A stretch of DNA of 64,000 bases from Brachyspira suanatina. Lineage in GTDB: Bacteria; Spirochaetota; Brachyspiria; Brachyspirales; Brachyspiraceae. A program made the position numbers and the translations under genes. The stretch spans positions 682,001-746,000 of the forward strand of contig NZ_CVLB01000001.1 of the NCBI RefSeq assembly GCF_001049755.1. Direction: 5' to 3'. The first letter of the stretch is position 1. Every line of letters starts with the position of its first letter. Of this stretch, positions 37,201 to 45,227 are shown piece by piece. The notes under the pieces are model-generated. The model searched no databases. It was given only the letters and a program-made list of their open reading frames with translations, and had not been told where the DNA came from.

Positions 37201-38889
37201 ATGAAAAAAATATTAATAGTAGGCGGTGTTGCAGGCGGAGCTTCTGCAGCTGCAAGACTTAGAAGATTAAATGAAGAAGATAAAATAATAATGTTTGAAA
37301 AAGGTCCTCATGTATCTTTCTCTAATTGTTCTCTTCCTTATCATGTAGGAGGACTTATACCTAATGAAGAAACTTTACTTTTAATGAATCCTGAAAAGTT
37401 TTTAAAACAGTTTAATGTAGATGCAAGAGTTAATAGCGAAGTTGTTGCAATAGATAGAGAAAATAAAGAGGTTGTAGTTGTATCTGAAGGCAGAGAGTAT
37501 AGAGAAAGCTATGATAAACTTATACTTTCAATGGGTGCTAAACCTATAGTACCACCTATTAAAGGAATTGAAAAAGTTAATGTATTTACTGTAAGAAATG
37601 TTGTTGATATAAGCAAAATACATAATTTCCTTAATGGAAAACCAAATGCTAAAGTGTCTGTTATAGGCGGCGGATTTATAGGTATTGAGATGGCTGAGAA
37701 TTTGAAAAAAGTAGGATATGATGTAACTATAATAGAAGCATTGCCTCAAATAATGAAGCCTTTTGACTATGATATGGTTCAAATTCTTCATAGAGAAATT
37801 ATGGACAATGGAGTTAATTTAATAGTTAATGATAAAGTTGACAGCTTCGATACAAATACAGTTATTTTAGCTTCAGGTAAAAAAATAGAGGCTGATGCTG
37901 TTATTCTTGCTATAGGTGTAGCTCCTGAAACTGATATTGCTGTTAAAGCTGGTATAGAATTAGGAAAAACTAAAGCTATAAAAGTAGATTCTACTTACAG
38001 AACTAATGATAAAGATATTTATGCAGTGGGAGATGCTATAGAGGTATATAGTCCTTTATTCAATGATTATTACAGACTTCCTTTAGCTGGACCTGCTCAA
38101 AAACAGGCTAGGGCAGTTGCTGATCATATCAATGGAAGAACAGTTGATAATAGAGGATTTATAAGTTCATCAGTTATTAAAGTATTCGGATATAATGGAG
38201 CTTCTACAGGACTTTCTGAAGGATTCATTAAAGCTATGAATTTGAATATAGATTATGATACTGTAGAGATTATTCCTTTTGACGGCGTATCAATTATGCC
38301 TAATGCTAGATTAATGCATTTCAAACTTATATATGAAGTACCTACAGGTAAAATATTAGGGGCTCAGGCTATAGGTAAAGGAAATGTTGATAAGAGAATA
38401 GATGTTATAGCTACTATCATAAAATTCGGCGGCACTATAGATGATCTTAAAGATTTAGAATTATGCTATGCTCCTTCATTCGGTACTGCTAAAGATGTAG
38501 TTAATTTTGCGGGTTATGTTGCTTCCAATTTAAGAAATGGAGATTATAAGCAAGTTCATTATAGTCAAGTCAGAGAATTGGTAGAAAAAGATGCTTATTT
38601 CCTAGATGTAAGAATGCCTGAAGATTTTGCAGTAGGACATTTAGAAAAAGCTGTTAATATACCTCTTGGAGCTTTAAGAAGCAGATATAATGAAATACCT
38701 AAAGACAGAACAGTATATATAACTTGTAAAACAGGCTTAACAAGCTATACAGCATGCAAAATACTTCAAAATATCGGATTCAATAATGTTGTTAATGTTT
38801 CAGGCGGATTTATCGGATTATCACAATATGAATATTTTAATGATAAAAGCACTGGAAGAAAACCTATATTAACAGGATATTTCGGATAA
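37201..38889 (+). CDS. CoA-disulfide reductase-rhodanese fusion (persulfide reductase)
   Basis: FAD- and pyridine-nucleotide-dependent reductase that reduces CoA disulfide or CoA/protein persulfides, fused to a sulfurtransferase. 562 aa. FAD-binding GGVAGGASAAARLRRL (8-23), active cysteine Cys43 in SNCSLPYHVGG, NAD-binding VIGGGFIGIEMAENL, and a second FAD site IYAVGDAIEV. The C-terminal rhodanese domain (about 450-562) has catalytic Cys509 in CKTGLTS. This is the layout of bacterial CoADR-Rhd enzymes. Ribosome binding site GGGAG. It has its own promoter with an operator-like palindrome and its own terminator at 38915, so it forms a single unit next to its presumed regulator gene. Confidence 0.93.
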   Translation: MKKILIVGGVAGGASAAARLRRLNEEDKIIMFEKGPHVSFSNCSLPYHVGGLIPNEETLLLMNPEKFLKQFNVDARVNSEVVAIDRENKEVVVVSEGREYRESYDKLILSMGAKPIVPPIKGIEKVNVFTVRNVVDISKIHNFLNGKPNAKVSVIGGGFIGIEMAENLKKVGYDVTIIEALPQIMKPFDYDMVQILHREIMDNGVNLIVNDKVDSFDTNTVILASGKKIEADAVILAIGVAPETDIAVKAGIELGKTKAIKVDSTYRTNDKDIYAVGDAIEVYSPLFNDYYRLPLAGPAQKQARAVADHINGRTVDNRGFISSSVIKVFGYNGASTGLSEGFIKAMNLNIDYDTVEIIPFDGVSIMPNARLMHFKLIYEVPTGKILGAQAIGKGNVDKRIDVIATIIKFGGTIDDLKDLELCYAPSFGTAKDVVNFAGYVASNLRNGDYKQVHYSQVRELVEKDAYFLDVRMPEDFAVGHLEKAVNIPLGALRSRYNEIPKDRTVYITCKTGLTSYTACKILQNIGFNNVVNVSGGFIGLSQYEYFNDKSTGRKPILTGYFG

Positions 38890-38914
38890 TTTTATATTTG
38901 TATACCTTTATAAT

Positions 38915-38947
38915 AAAAGAGCCGTTTTTTATGAAATGGCTCTTTTT
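38915..38947 (+). terminator. Intrinsic terminator
   Basis: Nine-base stem AAAAGAGCC/GGCTCTTTT (38915-38923, 38938-38946), 14-base loop, T-rich tail. Confidence 0.8.
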
Positions 38948-39064
38948 ATTGTTAATAATATATATAATTCAAATTTTTTCTTAAAAAAAGATTTTATAAT
39001 TTTATTTTTTTTATATTTATTATATAATATAAGAAAAGATATATACTTTTAACAAGGATGAAAT

Positions 39065-39670
39065 ATGTTAATAGAAAATGATTTAAAAATATTATCTCCT
39101 TCAGAGGCTGATGAAATTATCAATAATACAGATAATATAGTAATATTGGATGTCAGAACGGAGATGGAACATAATTATGAGGGTATGATTGAAGATTCTA
39201 TTTCTATGGATTTCCTTAAGCCAAGAGTGTTTAAAAGAGAAATATCTAAATTAGACAAAGAAGCTCCATATTTACTATATTGTTCCATTGGTAAGTTAAG
39301 TATAAAAGCAGCGGAATATATGAAAGAAGAGGGATTTAAGAATCTCTATATATTAGAAGGCGGATTGAAGGCTTGGAATAAACATTTTGGAGATAATAAC
39401 AAAGTTTCTAAATTTGACAGAGAAGAGGCTGTTGAGAGAAGAAAAAGACTTATTATAAGATTAAACAGAATCGAAGGTCAGATTAAAGGAATGAAAAAAA
39501 TGCTTGCCAAAGGAGAATATTGCGGTGATATACTTAATCAGTCTTTAGCTGTTAAAGCTGCTATGGGAAGTGTTAATCAGGAAATTATGGAAGTATTTTT
39601 GAATACATGTATGATTTCACCTAAAGAAAAAGAAGATTTCTTCAGATATATGAGAAAACTTATCAAGTAA
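39065..39670 (+). CDS. Rhodanese-CstR fusion: probable persulfide-sensing repressor
   Basis: 201 aa, two domains. Residues 1-110 are a rhodanese sulfurtransferase with DVRTEMEH and catalytic Cys73 in LLYCSIGKLS. Residues 121-201 are a CsoR/CstR (DUF156) DNA-binding domain: RRKRLIIRLNRIEGQIKGM, then Cys153 in GEYCGDIL and Cys182 in FLNTCM. The copper ligand histidine of CsoR, expected four residues before the second Cys, is absent, and the Cys-Cys spacing of 29 equals that of the persulfide sensor CstR (31 and 60). This makes a sulfur sensor likely, with sulfur possibly passed from the rhodanese Cys73. It follows the CoA-disulfide reductase gene, separated by a terminator. No palindrome like the one at 37151 is seen in its own leader. 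Confidence 0.85.
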   Translation: MLIENDLKILSPSEADEIINNTDNIVILDVRTEMEHNYEGMIEDSISMDFLKPRVFKREISKLDKEAPYLLYCSIGKLSIKAAEYMKEEGFKNLYILEGGLKAWNKHFGDNNKVSKFDREEAVERRKRLIIRLNRIEGQIKGMKKMLAKGEYCGDILNQSLAVKAAMGSVNQEIMEVFLNTCMISPKEKEDFFRYMRKLIK

Positions 39671-39679
39671 TTATTTTTT

Positions 39680-39706
39680 AAGCAAGGGATAATCCCTTGC
39701 TTTTAT
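39680..39706. terminator. Bidirectional intrinsic terminator
   Basis: Perfect 10-base stem AAGCAAGGGA/TCCCTTGCTT (39680-39689, 39693-39702), 3-base loop, T-rich tail on one side and A-rich on the other. Serves the convergent regulator and pyrFE genes. Confidence 0.85.
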
Positions 39707-39722
39707 TTTCTTTAAATTTTAT

Positions 39723-41078
39723 TTATTTACCCCAAGCATCTGGATTTTTATTCCATTCCAAAGCCTTAGATAATTCTTCTTCTGTTATGTATTTTTCATC
39801 TTTAGCTATTTCCATAAGAGATGAGAAATTAGAAAGAGATGAGAATTTAATTCCTGCTTCTTCAAAGTTTTTATATGCTTTTTCAAATTCATAAGTAAAT
39901 ATTGATATAATTTCAAGTCCTATAGCCCCTTCAGCTTTAGCTGCTTCAAATGCCTTTATAGAACTTCCGCCTGTAGAAATTAAATCTTCTATTAATATTA
40001 ATTTTTTACCGTTACATTCAGCACCTTCAATTTGTTTTCCGCGTCCATGTTCTTTTTTCTCTGCTCTTATATAGCATAAAGGTTTATTAAGTTCATAAGC
40101 TATGAAAGAAGCCCAAGGTATTCCAGCTGTGGCAGTACCAGCTATAACATCAAAGTCTTTATCTCTCAAAATGCTCACAAAGGCATCAACTATAACCTTT
40201 CTAGCCTCAGGGAATCCTATTACATATCTATTATCGCAGTATATAGGGCTTTTTATTCCTGATACAAATGTGAAAGGCTCTTTAACATTAAGTTTAACTG
40301 CTTTAGTTTCTAATAAAGCACCTGCTATTAATTTTGATTTTGCTTTTTTATTGTTCTCCATACCTTCAGCAATTTCTTCAACAATCATTTTGCAGGCTTT
40401 TACTCTGTCTTCATTTCTTGTAATAGGTCTTCCAACAACAAGATAATCACATCCATTTTCAATAGCTTCTTTAGGAGTCATAACTCTTTCCTGATCATCA
40501 GTGCTTGCCCATTTAGGTCTTACACCCGGACAAATTGTTCTGAAATTCTCTCCGCATTCTCTTTTTATTACTGCTGCTTCTTTAGGAGAGCATACAACAC
40601 CGTCAAGTCCGGATTCTTTTCCTAATTTAGCCCAATTAACTGCCAAATCTGTAAGAGGTAAATTAGAGCTGAACATATTTTTTACATCATTTTCTGAGAG
40701 GCTTGTTAATATTGTTACGCCTATTATTAAATTATCTTTATTGAGTTTTTTTATCTCTTGTACAGTTTTTTCCATCATCTTTTTACCGCCGCTTGTATGT
40801 ACATTGAACATAAATACATTCTGTTTAGCAGCGAATAATGAAGCCATAGCTGTAGTATTAGGTATATCATGGAATTTTAAGTCTAAAAATACTTTTTTAT
40901 TTTTACTAGCCAAATATTCTATTATTTCGCCTTTAGTGTATAAAAAGAGCTCTAGTCCTACTTTATAAAATACAGCCTCATCTCCAAGCTCATCTATAAG
41001 TTTGGTAGCCTCTCCCATAGAATTAAAATCTAATGCTATAATTAATCTTTCTTTTGGGTTTTCAGTTAATTTTGTCAT
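39723..41078 (-). CDS. pyrFE: Bifunctional UMP synthase (OMP decarboxylase-orotate phosphoribosyltransferase fusion)
   Basis: Joins the last two steps of UMP synthesis in one 451-aa chain. N-terminal half (about 1-235): OMP decarboxylase with the catalytic Asp-x-Lys-x-x-Asp in DLKFHDIPNT (Asp66, Lys68, Asp71) and IGVTIL. C-terminal half (about 245-451): orotate phosphoribosyltransferase with FTFVSGIKSPIYCDNR, GTATAGIP and the PRPP-binding LILIEDLISTGGSS (360-373). The decarboxylase comes first, the reverse of the animal enzyme and the same as the kinetoplastid fusion. It is the last gene of the pyrK-pyrD-pyrFE run, 70 bases after pyrD. Confidence 0.94.
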   Translation of the reverse strand: MTKLTENPKERLIIALDFNSMGEATKLIDELGDEAVFYKVGLELFLYTKGEIIEYLASKNKKVFLDLKFHDIPNTTAMASLFAAKQNVFMFNVHTSGGKKMMEKTVQEIKKLNKDNLIIGVTILTSLSENDVKNMFSSNLPLTDLAVNWAKLGKESGLDGVVCSPKEAAVIKRECGENFRTICPGVRPKWASTDDQERVMTPKEAIENGCDYLVVGRPITRNEDRVKACKMIVEEIAEGMENNKKAKSKLIAGALLETKAVKLNVKEPFTFVSGIKSPIYCDNRYVIGFPEARKVIVDAFVSILRDKDFDVIAGTATAGIPWASFIAYELNKPLCYIRAEKKEHGRGKQIEGAECNGKKLILIEDLISTGGSSIKAFEAAKAEGAIGLEIISIFTYEFEKAYKNFEEAGIKFSSLSNFSSLMEIAKDEKYITEEELSKALEWNKNPDAWGK

Positions 41079-41148
41079 AATTTATCCTTTTATATTTTTT
41101 ATAATCAAATTATTTATTATATTTTAAAACTTAAATATTTTGATAAAG

Positions 41149-42072
41149 TTATAAATGTGCTGCACCTATTATATCTTTTATATTGCTTATTTTATTTTCT
41201 TTAAGATAATTATCTATTCCATTGATAACTTCTATAGGAAGTACAGGATTAGAGAATATTCCCGCTCCTATAGAAACCAAAGAAGCTCCTGCAAGTATAA
41301 ACTCTAAAGCATCATTATAATTAGTGATACCGCCCATACCAACAATAGGCACTTTTACAGCTTTATATACTTGATAAACCATTCTTACAGCTATAGGACG
41401 TATACATGCACCGGATAATCCTCCGAATATATTTCCAAGTAATGGTTTTCTAGTTTTAGTATCTATTTTCATAGATAAGAATGTATTTACAAGTGATACA
41501 CTGTCGGCACCTGCATCTTCAACTGCTTTTGCTATGCTTGCTATATCAGTAACATTCGGAGATAATTTCACTATTAAAGGCTTTTTGCTAAGAACTTTTT
41601 TTACAGCCTTTGTAGTAGACTCGGCACTTTCACAGCTTGCACCAAATGCCATTCCTCCATTTTTCACATTAGGACATGATATATTAAGCTCTATAAAATC
41701 AACTCTTTCTATTTCATTTGCTATTTCAGCTACTTTTACATATTCATCTATAGTGGCACCATTTATATTTAATATTATAGGCGTAGAATATTTTATATTT
41801 TTTATTATATTATCTTTAAAATATTCTATTCCTGGATTTTCAAGTCCTATGCAGTTTATCATACCTGAAGGAGTTTCTGCTATACGAGTACCTTTATTGC
41901 CGTCTTTTTTATTTAATGTTATGCCTTTTAAGTTCACTGCTCCAAGTTCATTAACATCAAAATAATTGCTGTATTCTTCACCGAATCCGAAACAGCCTGA
42001 AGATGTTATAACATTATTTTTTAATTCTTTTCCTAAAAAATTTATATTTAATCTGCTCATAAATTTATCCAT
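41149..42072 (-). CDS. pyrD: Dihydroorotate dehydrogenase B, catalytic subunit
   Basis: FMN enzyme oxidising dihydroorotate to orotate, 307 aa as drawn. Class 1B features: active-site Cys in NISCPNVKNGGMAF, phosphate-binding GGISNYN-like segment (GMGGITNYNDAL) and NLKGITLNKK near the N-terminus. It is 12 bases from pyrK, whose product is its electron-transfer partner. Two starts are possible: ATG 42072, without a clear ribosome binding site, and ATG 42060 (MSRLNINFLG), which has GGA about 8 bases upstream and matches the usual N-terminus. Confidence 0.95.
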   Translation of the reverse strand: MDKFMSRLNINFLGKELKNNVITSSGCFGFGEEYSNYFDVNELGAVNLKGITLNKKDGNKGTRIAETPSGMINCIGLENPGIEYFKDNIIKNIKYSTPIILNINGATIDEYVKVAEIANEIERVDFIELNISCPNVKNGGMAFGASCESAESTTKAVKKVLSKKPLIVKLSPNVTDIASIAKAVEDAGADSVSLVNTFLSMKIDTKTRKPLLGNIFGGLSGACIRPIAVRMVYQVYKAVKVPIVGMGGITNYNDALEFILAGASLVSIGAGIFSNPVLPIEVINGIDNYLKENKISNIKDIIGAAHL

Positions 42073-42084
42073 ATATTTTATAAT

Positions 42085-42852
42085 TTAAAAGTTTAATAAT
42101 TCGCCGTTGAATACAGGGCCGTCATGACAGACTTTTTTAAGTGTATATCCAGACTTTTCATCTTTTATTTCTATATTGCATCCTAAACATGCATTAACTC
42201 CGCAAGCCATTCTCTCTTCAAGTGAAGCATAGCAAAGTATATTATTTTCTTTAGCAACTTTTATTAAAGCTTTCATCATAACTGTAGGGCCGCAAGTGTA
42301 TATAATATCAAAAGTTTTTTCTTTTAATAATTCTTTAGTTTTATCAACTGTATTGCATTTATCACCAACAGAACCGTCATCAGTTGTAATATGTAAATCA
42401 ATATTATTGGTATTGAATCTGTCCATTATTTTTATGGCACTTGAATCAGCACCGCCCATTATTAATGTTATAGAGTTGTTGGAATTGTTTAATTTTTCTA
42501 TTAAAAGTTTAATAGGAGCTATTCCCATTCCGCCTGCTACTATTAATATTTTTTTATTATTAATATTTGTATCAAATCCATTGCCTAATGGTCCTTGAAT
42601 ACTAATAGTATTATTTTCTTTTAATTTTGATAAATACTCTGTGCCTTCGCCTTTTACCTGATAATAAAATTCAAGTATATCATTATCAATATAATGCAGA
42701 CTTATAGGGCGTCTTAAAAAAGTATTGCTTTTAAGCATGAAAAATTGTCCTGCTTTTGAATGTTTATAGCTTTCTTTTGATTGTATTCTAAGCAGATACT
42801 TATCATTTGATATTTGTATATTATTTATTATAATACCGTCTTCTAAAAACAT
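42085..42852 (-). CDS. pyrK: Dihydroorotate dehydrogenase electron-transfer subunit
   Basis: 255 aa flavoprotein passing electrons from PyrD's FMN to NAD+. FAD-binding FLRRPISLHYID, NAD-binding IVAGGMGIAPIKLLIEKL, and a C-terminal [2Fe-2S] site with four cysteines in ACGVNACLGCNIEI and KKVCHDGP. First gene of the operon. Its leader carries an apparent transcription attenuator (42893-42931) between the promoter at 42994-43021 and the start codon. Confidence 0.95.
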   Translation of the reverse strand: MFLEDGIIINNIQISNDKYLLRIQSKESYKHSKAGQFFMLKSNTFLRRPISLHYIDNDILEFYYQVKGEGTEYLSKLKENNTISIQGPLGNGFDTNINNKKILIVAGGMGIAPIKLLIEKLNNSNNSITLIMGGADSSAIKIMDRFNTNNIDLHITTDDGSVGDKCNTVDKTKELLKEKTFDIIYTCGPTVMMKALIKVAKENNILCYASLEERMACGVNACLGCNIEIKDEKSGYTLKKVCHDGPVFNGELLNF

Positions 42853-42892
42853 TTTATGAACCTTTATTTTTATAAATATTTTTTATATAAAA

Positions 42893-42931
42893 AAAGAATA
42901 CCTCTTCTTTTTATAGAAGATTGTATTCTTT
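42893..42931 (-). terminator. Terminator hairpin in the pyr operon leader (candidate attenuator)
   Basis: Minus strand: nine-base stem AAAGAATAC/GTATTCTTT (42931-42923 with 42901-42893), an inner CTTCT/AGAAG stem, then a run of seven T in total. It lies between the pyr promoter and pyrK, with no gene ending here, so it would act on the operon's own transcript. Confidence 0.7.
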
Positions 42932-42943
42932 GAAAATTTCTTT

Positions 42944-42985
42944 TTAAATATTATTATGATGTAAAAAATAAATAATATGTTTCAT
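42944..42985 (-). other. Possible 13-codon leader peptide of the pyr operon
   Basis: A 13-codon frame (MKHIIYFLHHNNI) in the pyr leader ends 12 bases before the attenuator hairpin, downstream of the promoter. It has no ribosome binding site and the likely transcript start is only a few bases before its ATG, so translation is doubtful. Confidence 0.25.
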
Positions 42986-42993
42986 GAAAACTG

Positions 42994-43021
42994 AATATAT
43001 CATATATCTATAAAAATTCAA
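42994..43021 (-). promoter_or_regulatory. Promoter of the pyr operon
   Basis: Minus strand TTGAAT (43021-43016), 16-base spacer, TATATT (42999-42994). Leader of about 135 bases to pyrK. Confidence 0.55.
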
Positions 43022-43112
43022 GTATGGCATTTAAATAATTTTTGTTTTAATATTACACATTATTAATAAAATTGTTATTTTAAAAATTAAACGAATAAAA
43101 CAAAGGTGTAAA

Positions 43113-43625
43113 ATGAAAAACTATAGTTTAATTTTTTTATTGCTGATTCTAATGTCTTGTAATAACAATACTACTAATCCCGGCAATAATTCCAACAATA
43201 ACTCTAATAATAATTCCAATAATAACACATCAATAAGTGCAGATGCCAAGGAAGTATTTAATTTAGTTAATCAAGAAAGAGTAAAATCAGGGCTTAAGGA
43301 ATATAAATTAGATGACAAATTATGTGAAGCTGCAAACCAAAGAGCTAAAGAAATAGTAGAGAAATATGATCATGTAAGACCTGACGGAAGTGATTTTGAT
43401 ACTGTGCTTGATGAATACGGATTTAATTCAAAGGCTTATGTTAGAGGCGAGAATATAGTTGCTATGAGAGAAAGTGCTTCTTCAGCTATGAATGCTTGGA
43501 TGAACTCTCAAGGACATAAAGATAATATTTTAGCTGATTATTATACTACTATTGGTGTTGGAGTTTATGAATATAATGGAAGTAAATATTGGGTTCAGCT
43601 TTTTTTGAGTGATTCTTTTATTTAA
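43113..43625 (+). CDS. CAP/SCP-domain lipoprotein
   Basis: 170 aa. Lipoprotein signal LIFLLLILMSC, then an asparagine-rich spacer (about 17-40, units like NNNS), then a CAP domain: LVNQERVKSGL, EAANQRAKEI, HVRPDGS, GENIVAM and GHKDNILADYYTTIGVGV. The histidines in HVRPDG and GHKDN fall at the conserved CAP cavity positions. Bacterial CAP proteins of this YkwD type are secreted proteins of mostly unknown activity. The Asn-rich linker would hold the domain away from the membrane. AAAGGTG precedes the ATG. Confidence 0.85.
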   Translation: MKNYSLIFLLLILMSCNNNTTNPGNNSNNNSNNNSNNNTSISADAKEVFNLVNQERVKSGLKEYKLDDKLCEAANQRAKEIVEKYDHVRPDGSDFDTVLDEYGFNSKAYVRGENIVAMRESASSAMNAWMNSQGHKDNILADYYTTIGVGVYEYNGSKYWVQLFLSDSFI

Positions 43626-43727
43626 GTAAAAGAAAAAATAATTTGATATTAAAACTATAACAATTTGTTAGTTTAAATTTACTGTAATACAATTTTAGTA
43701 TGATTGAATACTAATGCTTATTTAAAA

Positions 43728-43779
43728 TTGACAAACTTAAAAATTTTCAGTATATAACTAAACAACTATATTTTGTCAG
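43728..43779. promoter_or_regulatory. Symmetrical bidirectional promoter element B1 (repeat boundary)
   Basis: Plus strand: TTGACA (43728-43733), 17 bases, TATATA (43751-43756). Minus strand: CTGACA (43779-43774), 17 bases, the same TATATA. Both strands share one palindromic -10. Confidence 0.7.
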
Positions 43780-43899
43780 AAATTATTTTATTATTTGTTG
43801 GGACTAGCCCCCACACCCCCAGTTCTTTTGTTGGTATAAGGCGAAGCCCGCAGAGCGTGTGCGGCAAAAAAGTTGATAATTCTACATAAAGTGTATTGA

Positions 43900-43951
43900 T
43901 TGACAAACTTAAAAATTTTTAGTATATACTTAAACAATTATATTTTGTCAA
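43900..43951. promoter_or_regulatory. Perfectly symmetrical bidirectional promoter element B2
   Basis: TTGACA (43900-43905), 17 bases, TATATA (43923-43928), 17 bases, TGTCAA (43946-43951). Each strand reads consensus -35, optimal spacing and the shared -10. The plus-strand transcript would run through the hairpin at 44070 to the terminator at 44168. Confidence 0.75.
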
Positions 43952-44069
43952 TTTTTGCTTTTTTATGAATATAAATAATATTTTTATAATATAAAATATT
44001 ATTTTGTATTGCTTAAATGTTTTACCTGTTAAAATAAATTATTAATTTTGTACAATAATAGGTAATCAA

Positions 44070-44115
44070 CCGCACGTATAGTTAGCATTTGATAAGATGA
44101 AACTGTACCGTGCGG
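44070..44115 (+). other. Strong RNA hairpin in repeat core 2
   Basis: Arms 44070-44083 (CCGCACG then TATAGTT) and 44101-44115 (AACTGTA, one bulged C, CGTGCGG) pair over 14 positions with one G-U. An alternative outer stem CAACCGC/GCGGTTG (44067-44073 with 44132-44138) competes for the same bases. There is no U run, so it is not a terminator. Confidence 0.6.
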
Positions 44116-44135
44116 GAAGGTGCCGCAGCTCGCGG

Positions 44136-44164
44136 TTGACAAAGTATATTTGTCTCAGTATATA
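44136..44164 (+). promoter_or_regulatory. Repeat-end promoter B3
   Basis: TTGACA (44136-44141), 17-base spacer ending CAG, TATATA (44159-44164). It points straight into the terminator hairpin that begins four bases further on. Confidence 0.6.
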
Positions 44165-44167
44165 CAA

Positions 44168-44210
44168 AAAAAATACTATTTTCTAGTAAAGTTAGAAAAT
44201 AGTATTTTTT
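44168..44210. terminator. Bidirectional intrinsic terminator
   Basis: Perfect 18-base stem (44168-44185 with 44193-44210), 7-base loop, with T and A runs built into its ends. Ends the 4Fe-4S gene on the minus strand and any RNA leaving the repeat array on the plus strand. Confidence 0.85.
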
Positions 44211-44234
44211 AATTATTTAATTAAAAATATATTA

Positions 44235-45050
44235 TTAAATTATATTGCCGTCTATTGAAATTACATACTCTTTAATTATTATATTTTTCTTAGCAATCTC
44301 AAGAGCCTTCTGCACTATCATCTCAACTCCTCCGCAGCAAGGAACTTCCATTCTTACTATAGATATTGACTTAATATTTTTGTTTGTAAATATGTTAACT
44401 AGTTTTTCTATATAACTGTCTATATCGGTATCTAATTTTGGGCAGAACATCAAAAGAGTTTTATTTTTCAAAAATCTTGAATGAAAATTCGGATAAGAAA
44501 AAGGCACACAGTCAGCAGCTATAAGTAAATCTGCATTATCTAAATAATTAGCATTAGGATTCATTAATTTTAATTGTATAGGCCAATTTCTTAATTCTGA
44601 AGTCATTTGTACATTGTTATTATTATTTTCACCTCTGAATTGATTTCTCATATCTTTCTGCATGCTTCCCGGACAGCCGCAATGTTTATTGTCTTCCATA
44701 TTAGGAACCTCCATATTATGATCTTTTAAATATTTTACAGCTTCATTAAAGAGCTTATCTTCTCCATGATCTCTTAAATGTTCAAGATGAGCCTTTATAA
44801 CATTAACTCCGCCTTTTACAATGTTTTCCATTACTTTGCTTTCATTATATTCTTCAGCTTCTCTTTCTTCTATCTTCATGGCGTTTTCAGGACAAGCCTT
44901 TATACAAGCACCGAGTCCATCACAAAATAAATCGCTTATAAGTCTTGCCTTTCCGTCTATTATCTGTAAAGCTCCTTCCGGACAATCAGGTATGCATATT
45001 CCGCAGCCTGTGCATTTATCTTCATCAATTTTTATTATTCTTCTTTTCAT
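44235..45050 (-). CDS. 4Fe-4S ferredoxin-type protein
   Basis: 271 aa. Two N-terminal [4Fe-4S] motifs: CTGCGICIPDCP (13-24) and the atypically spaced CDGLGACIKACP (about 43-54). A central region with CGCPGS (about 123-128), then a Rossmann-like C-terminal half with VPCCGGVEMIVQKALE. Proteins of this type are anaerobic oxidoreductase subunits with unknown partners. AAGGAT nine bases before the ATG. It is alone on the minus strand with a strong terminator behind it and is divergent from the Bat operon. Confidence 0.83.
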   Translation of the reverse strand: MKRRIIKIDEDKCTGCGICIPDCPEGALQIIDGKARLISDLFCDGLGACIKACPENAMKIEEREAEEYNESKVMENIVKGGVNVIKAHLEHLRDHGEDKLFNEAVKYLKDHNMEVPNMEDNKHCGCPGSMQKDMRNQFRGENNNNNVQMTSELRNWPIQLKLMNPNANYLDNADLLIAADCVPFSYPNFHSRFLKNKTLLMFCPKLDTDIDSYIEKLVNIFTNKNIKSISIVRMEVPCCGGVEMIVQKALEIAKKNIIIKEYVISIDGNII

Positions 45051-45227
45051 TTATAATATCCTTTATTATATTTTATTATTTTTTGTTATCTTCTAATATC
45101 TTATGAAAATAATAATAGAATATTTATATATAAAATTCTATTGCTAAAGCAACATGTTAATTAAAATGATAATATACTTTTTAATATATTCTAAATTTAA
45201 TGGTTATTATTATGAAAGATTAGCATA

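Larger units (their letters stand above)
43728..44164 (+). repeat. Tandem array of two dispersed-repeat units
   Basis: Boundaries B1 (43728-43779), B2 (43900-43951) and B3 (44136-44164) enclose two cores. Core 1 (about 43780-43899) carries the GC-rich block with CCCCCACACCCCCAG and GGCGAAGCCCGC shared with other copies. Core 2 (about 43952-44135) carries a strong hairpin instead. No protein gene is seen in the 609 bases between the CAP and 4Fe-4S genes. Confidence 0.7.

Noticed and set aside
44067-44138. Possible tRNA: about 72 bases with a 7-base outer stem
   Set aside because: The inside folds as one long hairpin, with no cloverleaf arms, anticodon loop or TTC motif.
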